Source of the DNA: JAZKDW01 sp040387375
GTDB lineage: Bacteria; Pseudomonadota; Gammaproteobacteria; Burkholderiales; Burkholderiaceae_D
Assembly (NCBI GenBank): GCA_040387375.1
Contig: JAZKDW010000025.1
Coordinates: 1-59,823 of the forward strand
Length of the DNA stretch: 59,823 nucleotides
Direction: 5' to 3'
Below, one piece after another: positions 1 through 8,163 of the stretch. Below the pieces are notes generated by a model. That model had not been told where the DNA came from. It worked only from the letters and a program-made list of their open reading frames with translations, and did not search any database. Made by a program: the position numbers and the translations under genes. Each line of letters begins with the position of its first letter. Positions within the stretch are counted from its first letter, which is position 1.

Positions 1-158
1 GATATGGCAACTTGACATTCGGCATGTTGACAGCCCTGGCTTTTCCACCCTACGGACGCCTCGGACGTTTCGATATATCAAGTGGCTATGCGTTGCAAAG
101 ATGTGGGTATAGGTTTGCCCTATAGTCAGACTGCAAAAAGGCGTTTCAGGACTGCACG

Positions 159-198
159 AAAAAATGCCCGTTATCCGGTGTGGTTCCGGATAACGGGC
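159..198 (-). terminator. Rho-independent terminator of the MetE-like gene
   Basis: A perfect 13-bp stem (166-178 with 186-198) and a 7-nt loop are followed on the minus strand by a run of T (159-164). It lies just past the stop codon of the MetE-like gene at 222 and is well placed to end that transcript. The remaining bases 1-158 hold no gene that I can support; bases 40-54 repeat an arm of the palindrome at 2904-2999. Confidence 0.9.
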
Positions 199-221
199 GG
201 GCTACGGTTTCCAGGCTACGA

Positions 222-1247
222 TCAGTTGCCGTATTCCGCGCGCAGGATTTTTGCTGCTTCGGCCATCGCGCGCATCTTGCCATCGGCGACATCGCGCGGC
301 AGATATTTCATGCCGCAATCCGGCGCCAGGATGATGTTCTCCTTTGGCACGTAGACCAGGGCGCGCTTGATGCGGTCGACCACCACTTGCGGCGTTTCGA
401 TCGTCATGTCCGACAGGTCGATGCAGCCTACCATCAGTTTCTTGGTGTCGAGCTGGGTCAGCACTGAACAATCGAGATTGGATTGCGCGGTTTCCAGCGA
501 TACCTGTTTGCAGCCGCACTGAGCCAGTTCAGGCAGGAAGGAATAGCCGGACGGCCGCTCGTGGATCACGTGCGCATAACCGAAGCAGATATGCACGGCG
601 GTGGTGCCCGTGATGCCTTCCAGCGCCTTGTTTAATGCCTTGAGGCCGTACTGGCGTGCTTTCTCCGGCCGCGCCTGCATGTACGGTTCGTCGATTTGCA
701 CGATGTCGGCGCCGGCGGCAAACAGGTCGCGGATCTCTTCGTTGACCGCTACCGCGTAAGCCATCGCCGCTTCTTCGTCAGTTTCGTAAAAATCGTTTTG
801 CGCCTGCTGGCTCATCGTGAACGGGCCCGGCACCGTGATCTTGACCTGACGTGTGGTGTGCGCCTTCAGAAATTTGAGATCGTCCACTTCCACCGGGCGC
901 ATGCGCTTGATGTGGCCGACTATGCGCGGCACCGGATTGGGGTGGCCGCTGCGGTCGAGCGCGGTGCCGGGATTGTCGATATCGATGCCCGACAGCGCGG
1001 TTGCGAACCGGTTCGAATAACTCTCGCGCCGGATTTCACCATCGGTGATGATATCGAGTCCGGCTTCTTCCTGCGCCCTGATCGCCATCCGGGTCGCGTC
1101 ATTCTGCGCTTCTTCCAGGTATTCGGCTGGAATGCGCCACAGTTCCTGCGCCCGCGTGCGAGGCGGGAAACGCCCTGCGAGCTTGGCCCGGTCAATCAGC
1201 CATTCAGGCTGCGGGTAACTGCCGACGAGGGTGGTGGGGAATAACAT
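222..1247 (-). CDS. MetE C-terminal-domain-like protein (cobalamin-independent methionine synthase family)
   Basis: A 341-residue cytosolic TIM-barrel protein matching only the catalytic C-terminal half of cobalamin-independent methionine synthase. The N-terminus (LVGSYPQPEW) is typical of the free-standing family. The zinc and homocysteine ligands of MetE can be assigned: His and Cys in HICFGY, Glu in SLETAQ and Cys in PDCGMK. It lacks the N-terminal half that helps bind polyglutamylated folate, so the methyl donor may differ; such short homologues are known as core or MetE-like methyltransferases. It is a single gene with its own terminator. No SAM or SAH riboswitch is recognisable upstream. 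Family assignment is firm; the methyl donor and acceptor are not known. Confidence 0.88.
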   Translation of the reverse strand: MLFPTTLVGSYPQPEWLIDRAKLAGRFPPRTRAQELWRIPAEYLEEAQNDATRMAIRAQEEAGLDIITDGEIRRESYSNRFATALSGIDIDNPGTALDRSGHPNPVPRIVGHIKRMRPVEVDDLKFLKAHTTRQVKITVPGPFTMSQQAQNDFYETDEEAAMAYAVAVNEEIRDLFAAGADIVQIDEPYMQARPEKARQYGLKALNKALEGITGTTAVHICFGYAHVIHERPSGYSFLPELAQCGCKQVSLETAQSNLDCSVLTQLDTKKLMVGCIDLSDMTIETPQVVVDRIKRALVYVPKENIILAPDCGMKYLPRDVADGKMRAMAEAAKILRAEYGN

Positions 1248-1474
1248 GCTGCGGACTCCTTTTATGATGATGTGGCAAGTGAGGGAAGGGTGTTGATTTT
1301 CGACATGCTTTCATTATTGCACGGGGTGGCGGCAGGCGTCGACGCCGGCAGCATGTCAGGCGCCGATGGTTTTTTAGCGCCCGCCTGTCTCCTGGGGAAC
1401 CTTTATTGAGTTGGCAACATCTTAACGAACAGATGCCTCAATTTTTGATGCCGGCCATCCTTCAAGGAGCAGTC

Positions 1475-1594
1475 ATGCACAGAGCGCCCATGCCCACACC
1501 GGATCAGGATCCTCATGAAGACAAGGATCCGGCGCCGGAGCCGGGAATACCCTCTCCCGAGGATGATCCGGTCCCTGACCATAATCCGCGCTAA
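1475..1594 (+). CDS. Small Pro/Asp-rich protein of unknown function
   Basis: A 39-residue acidic, proline-rich peptide (MHRAPMPTPDQDPHEDKDP then repeated P-E-P and D-D-P units) with no predicted fold. The start at 1475 is chosen because AAGGAG lies 6 nt upstream; the same frame opens earlier, at 1406, but without a ribosome site. Its stop codon TAA lies exactly on the left end of the MITE-like element at 1592, so the C-terminus may have been set or shortened by that insertion. No function can be given. It may be a real small disordered protein, on the strength of the ribosome site only. Confidence 0.45.
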   Translation: MHRAPMPTPDQDPHEDKDPAPEPGIPSPEDDPVPDHNPR

Positions 1595-1795
1595 GTACCC
1601 ACCCGGAATAAATTGGGAGATGGATGTGGTCCTGGCTGGGCCCGCCGAGGGGGATGCGATGCAAGGCGCCCGGGCCGCCGCAGTGCTAGCACCTGGGCGG
1701 CCCCACTGCAAGGGGCGGGCAACGCCGCAGCGCGCCGGTCAGGGGGGCCCGCCGAGGGCCGCAGACGCTCACAATTTATTCCGGGTGGGTACTTA
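1592..1795. mobile_element. MITE-like element with 24-bp perfect terminal inverted repeats
   Basis: The ends 1592-1615 and 1772-1795 are perfect inverted copies, beginning TAAGTACCCACCCGGAATAA. The inner 155 bp are GC-rich and carry no ORF of their own. If the outer TA pairs (1592-1593, 1794-1795) are the target duplication, the inverted repeat is 22 bp, which would fit mobilisation by an IS630/Tc1-type transposase; this is inference. GGGCCCGCCGAGGG occurs twice inside (1638-1651, 1745-1758) and once in the composite repeat at 9021-9034. No transposase gene is in the window, so the element would be non-autonomous. Confidence 0.75.
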
Positions 1796-1847
1796 TTGCT
1801 ACAATTTTGTAAACTTGACGCGTTCCATTCAAATACTGGAGGCTCCA

Positions 1848-2066
1848 ATGTCCGGACGGATATTACAAAGCGGTACTCATATTGCCCGCATTGCCACGCC
1901 AAAACTGTCGGATGGCACTTTTGAAGCGCAGGTGTTCGTACGATTATCGCGTGAGCCGGAGATCGCCGAGACCTACATCCCGGCCGGACTGTTCCAGACC
2001 GAAGCCGAGGCCCAGCAGGCGGCGGAGGAACGGGCGACGCGGGCAATCGAGGAGCATGAATTTTAG
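1848..2066 (+). CDS. Small conserved-looking protein of unknown function (72 aa)
   Basis: A 72-residue soluble protein with a beta-rich first half (GTHIARIATPKLSDGTFEAQ, then FVRLSREPEIAETYIP) and an Ala/Glu-rich C-terminal helix (TEAEAQQAAEERATRAIEE). GGAGG ends a few bases before the ATG at 1848, which supports this start over the longer open frame. The beta-strands-plus-helix layout is similar to the 71-residue protein at 2657, and the two flank the phasin gene. It ends tail-to-tail with the phasin. I do not recognise a named family and assign no function. Confidence 0.6.
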   Translation: MSGRILQSGTHIARIATPKLSDGTFEAQVFVRLSREPEIAETYIPAGLFQTEAEAQQAAEERATRAIEEHEF

Positions 2067-2090
2067 TGTGCCGCCCCGGTCTCCTGGTCT

Positions 2091-2438
2091 TTACGCTGTG
2101 ATGCCGGATTTGACTTGCTCGATATAACGCTGGAAATAACTGCCGAATTCTTTTTGCATTTCTGTCGCCAGCAACATCACGTCGCTGGGGGCCCTGATCA
2201 GCTTGGCGGAGGATGCGGGCAGGAACGCAGGCTGGAAATTTTCCCGAGCCTCTGAAGCTTGCCGGCTCTGTGCGAGGCTGTAAGCAAGTTTCAGTTGTTC
2301 ATTCAGCGCTTGATGGGTGGCCAGCAGGCTGGCATGTGTCATCTTGTCCGCCATCGCAAAGGTAACGGCGGCAAGCTGGGCGGATACTTCCAGATAGGAC
2401 TGGTAAATATTTAATATTGGCATTGAAGAATTCGGCAT
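2091..2438 (-). CDS. Phasin family protein (polyhydroxyalkanoate granule-associated)
   Basis: A 115-residue all-helical protein (YLEVSAQLAAVTFAMADKM, SLAQSRQASEARENFQ) with the amphipathic pattern of the phasin superfamily, whose members coat intracellular polyhydroxyalkanoate granules. The start at 2438 is chosen because an AGGA-containing site precedes MPNSSMPIL; the frame is open further upstream, to 2507, but that part is not phasin-like. It is short for a phasin (commonly 110-190 residues). No PHA synthase or depolymerase is nearby, so the assignment rests on composition and helical pattern only. Confidence 0.65.
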   Translation of the reverse strand: MPNSSMPILNIYQSYLEVSAQLAAVTFAMADKMTHASLLATHQALNEQLKLAYSLAQSRQASEARENFQPAFLPASSAKLIRAPSDVMLLATEMQKEFGSYFQRYIEQVKSGITA

Positions 2439-2656
2439 GGTTTTTCCTGGGCAGAATAAAAAGATGTTCTGGCGCCTGCCAGACAGAGACGCATGGGGGA
2501 TCAGCAATCAAGAATCGCATTCCCGCAGATCGTGGCGTTGAGAATGATCAAGGCTAGGTGTGAGAAAACGGTTTCAGGTGTGTGGAGTTTGAGATGGGAA
2601 GCAGGACTTTTTCCACAATCCGCATGGTCCAATCCGGATTCAAATGAGGTGAAAAA

Positions 2657-2872
2657 ATGGCGGCAGTCACTTACACCAAGGAACACTGGAAAGTGGAAGC
2701 AGATATCCAGCGGTTAACCGGGGGCAAATTCCAAGGGGTCGTTTTGCTTACCCGCATGAACGATCCCACATTCGATGAACCGCCGCGTATGGTCAACGTC
2801 GTTTCCGACACGCCGGAGGAGGCGCTGGATGAAGCAAAGGCGCTGGCGCACCGGGTTCTGGCTGATCTGTAA
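2657..2872 (+). CDS. Small protein of unknown function (71 aa)
   Basis: A 71-residue soluble protein. The first part looks like beta strands (EHWKVEADIQRLTGG, FQGVVLLTRM), followed by a Pro-rich loop and a C-terminal helix (TPEEALDEAKALAHRVLADL). The start has a good ribosome site (GAGGTG, 6 nt upstream). It is similar in size and layout to the protein at 1848-2066 and lies across the divergent phasin gene. No domain family is recognised; the regular secondary-structure pattern and the ribosome site argue for a real gene. Confidence 0.65.
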   Translation: MAAVTYTKEHWKVEADIQRLTGGKFQGVVLLTRMNDPTFDEPPRMVNVVSDTPEEALDEAKALAHRVLADL

Positions 2873-2903
2873 GAGGGTGCGTGACACACGTTGGGCAAGA
2901 ATC

Positions 2904-2999
2904 GTAGGGTGGAAAAGCGAAGCGCCTTCCACCATGCAGCATTCGCAATTGCTGCTCGTGATCGAAGATGGTGGAAGGCGCTTCGCTTTTTCACCCTAC
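2904..2999. repeat. REP-like long imperfect palindrome
   Basis: The arms 2904-2934 and 2969-2999 are 31 nt each with one mismatch and a 34-nt spacer. The arm begins GTAGGGTGGAAAAGCGAAGC, a motif type that recurs between genes in many proteobacteria. A 15-nt piece of the same arm occurs at 40-54. It lies between the small gene ending at 2872 and the 3' end of the MATE gene at 3026, where an RNA copy could form a stable hairpin. Confidence 0.8.
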
Positions 3000-3025
3000 T
3001 TTTTTCTGCAACGTTTCGTCGCCTG

Positions 3026-4408
3026 TTACGGCCTTGACGGAAGGCTGCGCGCTGCCTTGCGCTGCACCACACGCAAGTACCAGAACAGACCGGCACCGAC
3101 CAAGGCCAGACTGATGCTGTTGCCCATCCAGAAGCCGGCCGCGCCGCGCAACGCCGGCGGCGCCACACCGTACGGATCGAAGCCGAGCAGGTAGCCGCCT
3201 CCCAGGCCCACGCCCCACAGCGCAAACGCATACATCAGCGTCGGTATCACGGCCACTTTGTAGGCACGCAGCACAAACGCGGTCGTCACCTGGAACGAAT
3301 CGAACAACTGATAAAAGGCGATAAACATGAACAAGGGCATGGCCGCGGCAATCACGGCCGGGTCAGGCGTGTAGGCGCGAATGATGGCCGGCCGTGCCAG
3401 CCAGACCAGGCAACCGATCGAGACCGCCAGCAGCACCGACAGGCGGATACCAGCATCGCCGATGCGGCGCGCCATGTCCAGGTTGCCGGCGCCGATAGCC
3501 TGCGCCACCAGGATGCCGGTCGCGCTGGCGATCGACAATGGCAGCATGTAGAGCACGGTGCCGAAATTGCCCGTGATCTGATGTCCGGCGACCGCCGTTT
3601 CGCCCATTCTGGCGATGAACAATGCCATGAAGGTGAAGGCTGTCACTTCGATCAGATAACTCAATCCCATCGGTATGCCGAGCTTGAGCAGCGAGCGTTG
3701 CGTCAGCCACTGCGGCGCCACAAACCCGCTGCCGAACAGCGCAAAAACACGGTAGAACGACACGCCGCGCAGGATCGAATACCCGATCAGCAGCGATATC
3801 CAGGTGGTCACCGCGGTCGCGATCGCGCAGCCCGGTCCGCCGAATGCGGGTATGCCGAGACCGCCGAAAATGAATAGTGTGTTGAGTGGTATCTTGAGGC
3901 CGAGGGTGGCAATCTGGATGAACATCACCATTTTTGGCCGTCCCACCGCCGTGTTCAGGCTGGCATAGATGCGGAATCCCAGCGAAGCCGGCAACGCCAG
4001 CGCCAGGATGCGCAGATAGAGCGTGGCCTTCGCGGACAGTTCGGGTGATGCATGCGCCAGCGCCAGCAGCGGCCCTGGAAACAGCAGCACCACACAACCA
4101 ATGCATGCCAGGAAAAAACCGAGCCATGCGCCTTGCTTCACTTCAAACCCGATTTCAGCAAAGCGCCTGGCGCCGAACAGCTGGCCGACGGCCGGCGACA
4201 ATGCCTGCAGCACACCGTTCAGGCCGACAAAAACGCTGACATAGATTGATGCGCCGATTGCCAGGGCGGCTAGATCCGTTGCCGAGTAACGCGACGTCAT
4301 CGCCGTGTCCAGGACACCGTTGGCAATCACCGCCAGCTGGCCGATCAGGATGGGCCATGCCAGCGAAGCGATCCGGAGTGTTGAATGTCGTGCTTCTTTC
4401 CGGACCAT
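3026..4408 (-). CDS. MATE family multidrug efflux transporter
   Basis: A 460-residue inner-membrane protein with about twelve hydrophobic segments and the two-lobed MATE layout. Early motifs are IASLAWPILIGQLAVIANGV and VLDTAMTSRYSATDLAALAI in segments 1-2, and related sequence recurs in the second half (LGIPMGLSYLIEVTAFTFMA). The family exports cationic drugs or metabolites using Na+ or H+ gradients. The ATG at 4408 overlaps the stop codon of the upstream glycosyltransferase gene (TGATG), so the two are probably translationally coupled; a TTG one codon earlier is also possible. The substrate cannot be told from sequence. Confidence 0.9.
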   Translation of the reverse strand: MVRKEARHSTLRIASLAWPILIGQLAVIANGVLDTAMTSRYSATDLAALAIGASIYVSVFVGLNGVLQALSPAVGQLFGARRFAEIGFEVKQGAWLGFFLACIGCVVLLFPGPLLALAHASPELSAKATLYLRILALALPASLGFRIYASLNTAVGRPKMVMFIQIATLGLKIPLNTLFIFGGLGIPAFGGPGCAIATAVTTWISLLIGYSILRGVSFYRVFALFGSGFVAPQWLTQRSLLKLGIPMGLSYLIEVTAFTFMALFIARMGETAVAGHQITGNFGTVLYMLPLSIASATGILVAQAIGAGNLDMARRIGDAGIRLSVLLAVSIGCLVWLARPAIIRAYTPDPAVIAAAMPLFMFIAFYQLFDSFQVTTAFVLRAYKVAVIPTLMYAFALWGVGLGGGYLLGFDPYGVAPPALRGAAGFWMGNSISLALVGAGLFWYLRVVQRKAARSLPSRP

Positions 4409-6123
4409 CAATTCACTTTTCGATACAGGCGGAAGCGTTCATCGCGATCCGCCGGGCGGCGGCCCTCCCAGAGAAGCCGCCAGTCGCCGTCGAATTCCTG
4501 CAATTTTTCCGCGCCGTTTTTATGGCTGACGTTATCCTGCAGCAGCAGGTATTTGCATTTCCGCTCGCCGCTCCGCGCGAAGTCGACGTGGCCGAAATAG
4601 GCAAACGATGCGCGCTGCGCCGGGCCGACATTGGAGTCGACGCAATATCCTGACTTCGGCAGCTTTACCTCGATCTGCTGCGCAACGCCGGCATAACTCC
4701 TGATGTAATTTCCCCATGGAAGCCACAGGGTCATCAGCAGCAGCCAGCACAGGATCACACCGCCCGAAGACAGCACGACAGCACGCCACAATACGGAAGG
4801 TTGGCGCGAGATGCGCCAGTGCACCAGCATGATCCAGCCAACGGTCGCCGATGCGGCGATCAGGAAGGCGATCAGGTCGAATTCGGGCCGGAATCCCGGC
4901 GCCAGCTTGAACGCATTTTTGGCAATCTGCGCCGGCCATCCGGTTTGCTTGGCAATCCAGCCCACCCAGATGAATGCCGCGCAGGTGGTCAGCGTCATCA
5001 CCGAAAACCAGTCGACGGCGTTGATGGCGCCGCGCTTCATCGTCGGCAAGCCGAATGCGGCGAGGATCGCGAGCGGCGGCAGCAGCGGCAGCAGCATGGA
5101 TTCGTCGGGCTGCGGATTGAACAGCGCCAGCAGGATGAAAGCGGCGATGAAAGCCAGCGGCAAGGTGATGTGCAAAGCCTTGTTCTGCTTGCGCCATGCG
5201 TACACTGCCCACGCGGCGAACGGCCACGCCGGCCAGGTGAACCAGATGCCGTACTTGAAAAAATAACGCAAACCGTCCCAGCTCGGCCATCCCAGGTGCG
5301 CGAAATTCCAGCGCATCCATGCGTCATATTGCGTGTCGCCGGACGGCAGCAGCAACTGTTTTGTCAGCAGCCAGCCGCCAAAGATCATCAGCGCCAGCGG
5401 CGCCGCCAGCAGGATCAGGCGCAGCAGGACTTTGGTATCGCGCAGCGCCGCCACGATTGCCAATGCAATCCACAAAGCCAGGGGGAGATACCAGCCGCGT
5501 GTCAGGATCAGCAGGCCCAGCGTGATGCCGAGGGTAGTGGCGGCGCGCATCGAGCGCGACTCGAACAGGCTCACCGTCCCGTACATCGCAAAGGCGATCA
5601 GCGAGATCTGCAGCGCCTCGGCGGTAGTCTCATGGCTGCGCAGCAGCAGGCCGAGACAGCCGAGATAAATCAGCAGCGCGCCATCGGCCAGCGTGCGTCC
5701 GAAATCCCTTGCCTCGGGTTGTCCGCCGAATGCAAGCCGCAGCGGCTGGGCTTCGACACGGCGCCCGAGCAGGTAAGTCGAATACCAGACCGACATCGAG
5801 CCGATGATGAAAAATATGATGGTGGAAAAGCGTGCCGCCAGCGCATCGTCCGCCAGCCAGCCGAACAGTTTGATGAAAACGGCGCCGATCCAGAAGGCAA
5901 GCGGCCCTTCCTGCGGCATCGGCAAACCCACGATGTGCGGCGACAGCCAGTCGGCCAATCCGCCATTTGCCATGGTCCACATGATGCCGAATCCTGCCGC
6001 ATCCTCGGTTTTCCACGGATCGCGCCGGATCAGGCCCGGCAGGATGTACAGCAGGCACAGCGCGAGCAGCCCCCAGCGCGGGAGCGCAAGCGTAGCGGAA
6101 GCGGGGAGGCGGACTGGTTTCAT
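4408..6123 (-). CDS. ArnT/PMT-family membrane glycosyltransferase
   Basis: A 571-residue inner-membrane protein with about eleven to twelve hydrophobic segments. The first periplasmic loop (RRDPWKTEDAAGFGIMWTMA) carries the acidic residues typical of GT-C enzymes of the ArnT / dolichyl-phosphate-mannose mannosyltransferase group. These use undecaprenyl-phosphate sugars to modify lipid A, other glycans or proteins on the periplasmic face. The C-terminal 80 residues form a soluble domain. It overlaps the MATE gene downstream. No arnB, arnC or arnD gene is in the window, so lipid A modification by aminoarabinose cannot be claimed. Confidence 0.82.
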   Translation of the reverse strand: MKPVRLPASATLALPRWGLLALCLLYILPGLIRRDPWKTEDAAGFGIMWTMANGGLADWLSPHIVGLPMPQEGPLAFWIGAVFIKLFGWLADDALAARFSTIIFFIIGSMSVWYSTYLLGRRVEAQPLRLAFGGQPEARDFGRTLADGALLIYLGCLGLLLRSHETTAEALQISLIAFAMYGTVSLFESRSMRAATTLGITLGLLILTRGWYLPLALWIALAIVAALRDTKVLLRLILLAAPLALMIFGGWLLTKQLLLPSGDTQYDAWMRWNFAHLGWPSWDGLRYFFKYGIWFTWPAWPFAAWAVYAWRKQNKALHITLPLAFIAAFILLALFNPQPDESMLLPLLPPLAILAAFGLPTMKRGAINAVDWFSVMTLTTCAAFIWVGWIAKQTGWPAQIAKNAFKLAPGFRPEFDLIAFLIAASATVGWIMLVHWRISRQPSVLWRAVVLSSGGVILCWLLLMTLWLPWGNYIRSYAGVAQQIEVKLPKSGYCVDSNVGPAQRASFAYFGHVDFARSGERKCKYLLLQDNVSHKNGAEKLQEFDGDWRLLWEGRRPADRDERFRLYRKVN

Positions 6124-6237
6124 CGGGATGTTTCGAAAGGATTTTGCGGTTTACGCATTTTCTTTTTATACCGGCGATATTGTGCCGCAAAAGATTCGAC
6201 TGGTGTGCTTGTGTCACAAGCAAACGGCGCCGGTAAT

Positions 6238-6265
6238 AAAAAAAGGCAGCCGTAGCTGCCTTTTT
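6238..6265. terminator. Bidirectional rho-independent terminator
   Basis: Stem GGCAGC/GCTGCC (6245-6250 with 6255-6260) is flanked by A6238-6244 and T6261-6265, so it works in either direction. It serves the rpmE2 transcript on the minus strand. Confidence 0.88.
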
Positions 6266-6282
6266 GAAACAAAGCGGCAGAA

Positions 6283-6549
6283 TTATTCTGCGATCTTTGT
6301 CTTCGAACCCACCGAACCGAACTTCTGGCGGAATTTCTCGACGCGGCCTGCGGTATCGACGATCTTGTGCTTGCCGGTGTAGAAGGGATGTGATTCGGAC
6401 GATACCTCGATCTTGACGAGCGGATAATCCTTGCCTTCGAAATTCATGGTTTCACGGGTTTGTACCGTTGAACGTGTCAGGAATTTGAAATCGCAGGACA
6501 AGTCGTGGAACAGGACGTCGCGATAATTTGGGTGTATGCCGTCTTTCAT
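6283..6549 (-). CDS. rpmE2: 50S ribosomal protein L31 type B
   Basis: An 88-residue ribosomal protein of the large subunit. It begins MKDGIHPNYRDVLFHDLSCD and contains SSESHPFYTGKHKIVDTAGR, the hallmark of L31. It lacks the paired CxxC zinc ligands of type A L31 and has the longer C-terminal tail of type B (YkgM-like), the form that in many bacteria replaces the zinc protein under zinc limitation. A TATAAT -10 box is visible on the minus strand at 6644-6649, giving a leader of roughly 90 nt. No clear Zur site was found, and it may be the only L31 in this genome. Confidence 0.95.
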   Translation of the reverse strand: MKDGIHPNYRDVLFHDLSCDFKFLTRSTVQTRETMNFEGKDYPLVKIEVSSESHPFYTGKHKIVDTAGRVEKFRQKFGSVGSKTKIAE

Positions 6550-6729
6550 GTTTGCCTTGATAAGTTAGGTAGCCAATCGCCACTTCGTCGGTCTTATGCT
6601 GCTTCGCGACCCGATTGTCGATCACTTGCCGGGGAAAAGCGAAATTATACAATGGAATCATGGGTTTGCGCGAATGTTAATGCCATTGCTGTCGCACCCG
6701 GCCAAATTGCCGGCCCGTGATCCCGGAGC

Positions 6730-6765
6730 AAAAAACAAAAAAGGCGCACCGTTTCCGGATGCGCC
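6730..6765 (-). terminator. Rho-independent terminator downstream of rho
   Basis: Stem GGCGCA/TGCGCC (6743-6748 with 6760-6765) is followed on the minus strand by a T-rich run (TTTTTTGTTTTT, 6731-6742). It is 25 nt past the rho stop codon. Confidence 0.85.
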
Positions 6766-6790
6766 CCTGTTCAGATCAGCGGAGACCTGT

Positions 6791-8056
6791 TTATGAATTC
6801 CCGCGCCGCATCATGTCAAAGAACTCTGCATTGTTCTTTGTTGCCTTCATCTTGTCGAGGATGAATTCCATCGCTTCGATCTCATCCATGCTGTACAGCA
6901 GCTTGCGCAACACCCAGATTTTCTGCAACTGGTCGGGTTTGATCAGCAGTTCTTCGCGGCGGGTGCCCGATTTGTTCAGATTGATTGCAGGGTAGACGCG
7001 CTTCTCGGCCAGACGGCGCTCGAGATGGACTTCCATGTTGCCGGTACCCTTGAATTCTTCGTAAATCACATCGTCCATGCGGCTGCCGGTTTCGATCAGC
7101 GCGGTGGCGATGATGGTCAGCGAACCGCCTTCCTCGATATTGCGGGCCGCGCCGAAGAAGCGTTTCGGACGCTGCAAGGCATTGGCGTCGACACCACCGG
7201 TCAGCACCTTGCCGGAGGCCGGTATCACGGTGTTGTAGGCGCGCGCCAGGCGGGTGATCGAGTCCAGCAGGATCACGACGTCCTTTTTCATTTCAACCAG
7301 GCGTTTTGCCTTTTCCAGCACCATTTCCGCGACTTGCACGTGACGGGTCGCCGGTTCATCGAAGGTCGATGCCACCACTTCGCCGCGTACCGAACGCTGC
7401 ATCTCGGTCACTTCCTCGGGGCGCTCGTCAATCAGCAGCACGATCATGACCGTGTCCGGATGATTGGTCGTGATTGCATGCGCGATGTGTTGCAGCATGA
7501 CCGATTTACCTGATTTCGGCGACGCCACCAGCAGGCCGCGCTGGCCGCGGCCGATAGGCGCGATCATGTCGATGATGCGGCCGGTGATGTTTTCTTCGCC
7601 GCGCATGTCGCGCTCGAGCGGCATTGGCCGGTTCGGATGCAGCGGGGTCAGGTTTTCAAACAGGATCCTGTGCTTCGACGCTTCCGGCGATTCGCCATTG
7701 ACCTTGTCTACCTTGACCAGCGCAAAATACCGCTCGCCGTCCTTCGGGGTACGCACTTCACCTTCGATCGAATCGCCGGTATGGAGATTAAAGCGGCGGA
7801 TCTGGGAAGGTGAAATGTAAATATCGTCGGTGGACGCCATGTAGCTGGCGTCGGGCGAGCGCAGGAATCCAAAGCCGTCAGGCAGGACTTCGAGTGCGCC
7901 ATCGCCAAAAATCTGTTCGCCGGACTTGGCGCGTTTTTTAAGAATCGCAAACATCAGTTCCTGTTTGCGCAGCCGTGCGGCATTGTCGATGTCGAGGCCA
8001 ATGGCCATTTCGAGCAGGGCTGATACGTGTAATGCCTTGAGTTCGGATAAATGCAT
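6791..8056 (-). CDS. rho: Transcription termination factor Rho
   Basis: A 421-residue hexameric RNA helicase that ends transcription of untranslated RNA. In order: an N-terminal helical part (MHLSELKALHVSALLEMAIG), the cold-shock-like primary RNA site with the DGFGFLR motif (about 60-66), the Walker A loop in ASPKSGKSVML (about 180), Walker B DVVILLDSITRLARAYN, the Q/R-loop region (LTGGVDANALQRPKRFFGAA) and the C-terminal EEFKGTGNMEVHLERRLAEK. Length and all motifs fit an active Rho. It follows trxA with about 107 nt between, as in many proteobacteria; the hairpin at 8121-8150 lies in that gap. Confidence 0.98.
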   Translation of the reverse strand: MHLSELKALHVSALLEMAIGLDIDNAARLRKQELMFAILKKRAKSGEQIFGDGALEVLPDGFGFLRSPDASYMASTDDIYISPSQIRRFNLHTGDSIEGEVRTPKDGERYFALVKVDKVNGESPEASKHRILFENLTPLHPNRPMPLERDMRGEENITGRIIDMIAPIGRGQRGLLVASPKSGKSVMLQHIAHAITTNHPDTVMIVLLIDERPEEVTEMQRSVRGEVVASTFDEPATRHVQVAEMVLEKAKRLVEMKKDVVILLDSITRLARAYNTVIPASGKVLTGGVDANALQRPKRFFGAARNIEEGGSLTIIATALIETGSRMDDVIYEEFKGTGNMEVHLERRLAEKRVYPAINLNKSGTRREELLIKPDQLQKIWVLRKLLYSMDEIEAMEFILDKMKATKNNAEFFDMMRRGNS

Positions 8057-8120
8057 AATATTTGTGTGTCCCGGGATGGGAAGGTAAAAGGTGGGGGAGG
8101 GAGTTGCGTGGTGGTGTCAA

Positions 8121-8150
8121 ATAAAAGCAGCGGTACGAGCGTACCGCTGC
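8121..8150 (-). terminator. Hairpin terminator between trxA and rho
   Basis: A perfect 10-bp stem GCAGCGGTAC/GTACCGCTGC with a 4-nt loop (8127-8150) is followed on the minus strand by CTTTTATTT. The imperfect T-run suggests partial termination, so some rho transcription may come from the trxA promoter. Confidence 0.75.
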
Positions 8151-8163
8151 ATTAAGGGTCCTG

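Noticed and set aside
1248..1474. SAM or SAH riboswitch upstream of the MetE-like gene
   Set aside because: No matching stem pattern or conserved core was found in the minus-strand leader.
4801..6255. 484-codon plus-strand frame antisense to the ArnT-like gene
   Set aside because: Gln/Arg-rich sequence with no fold or family; the opposite strand codes for a clear membrane enzyme. Third-position GC bias leaves the antisense frame open.
6550..6720. Zur-regulated promoter for the zinc-free L31 gene
   Set aside because: A -10 box is visible, but no convincing Zur dyad could be found by eye.
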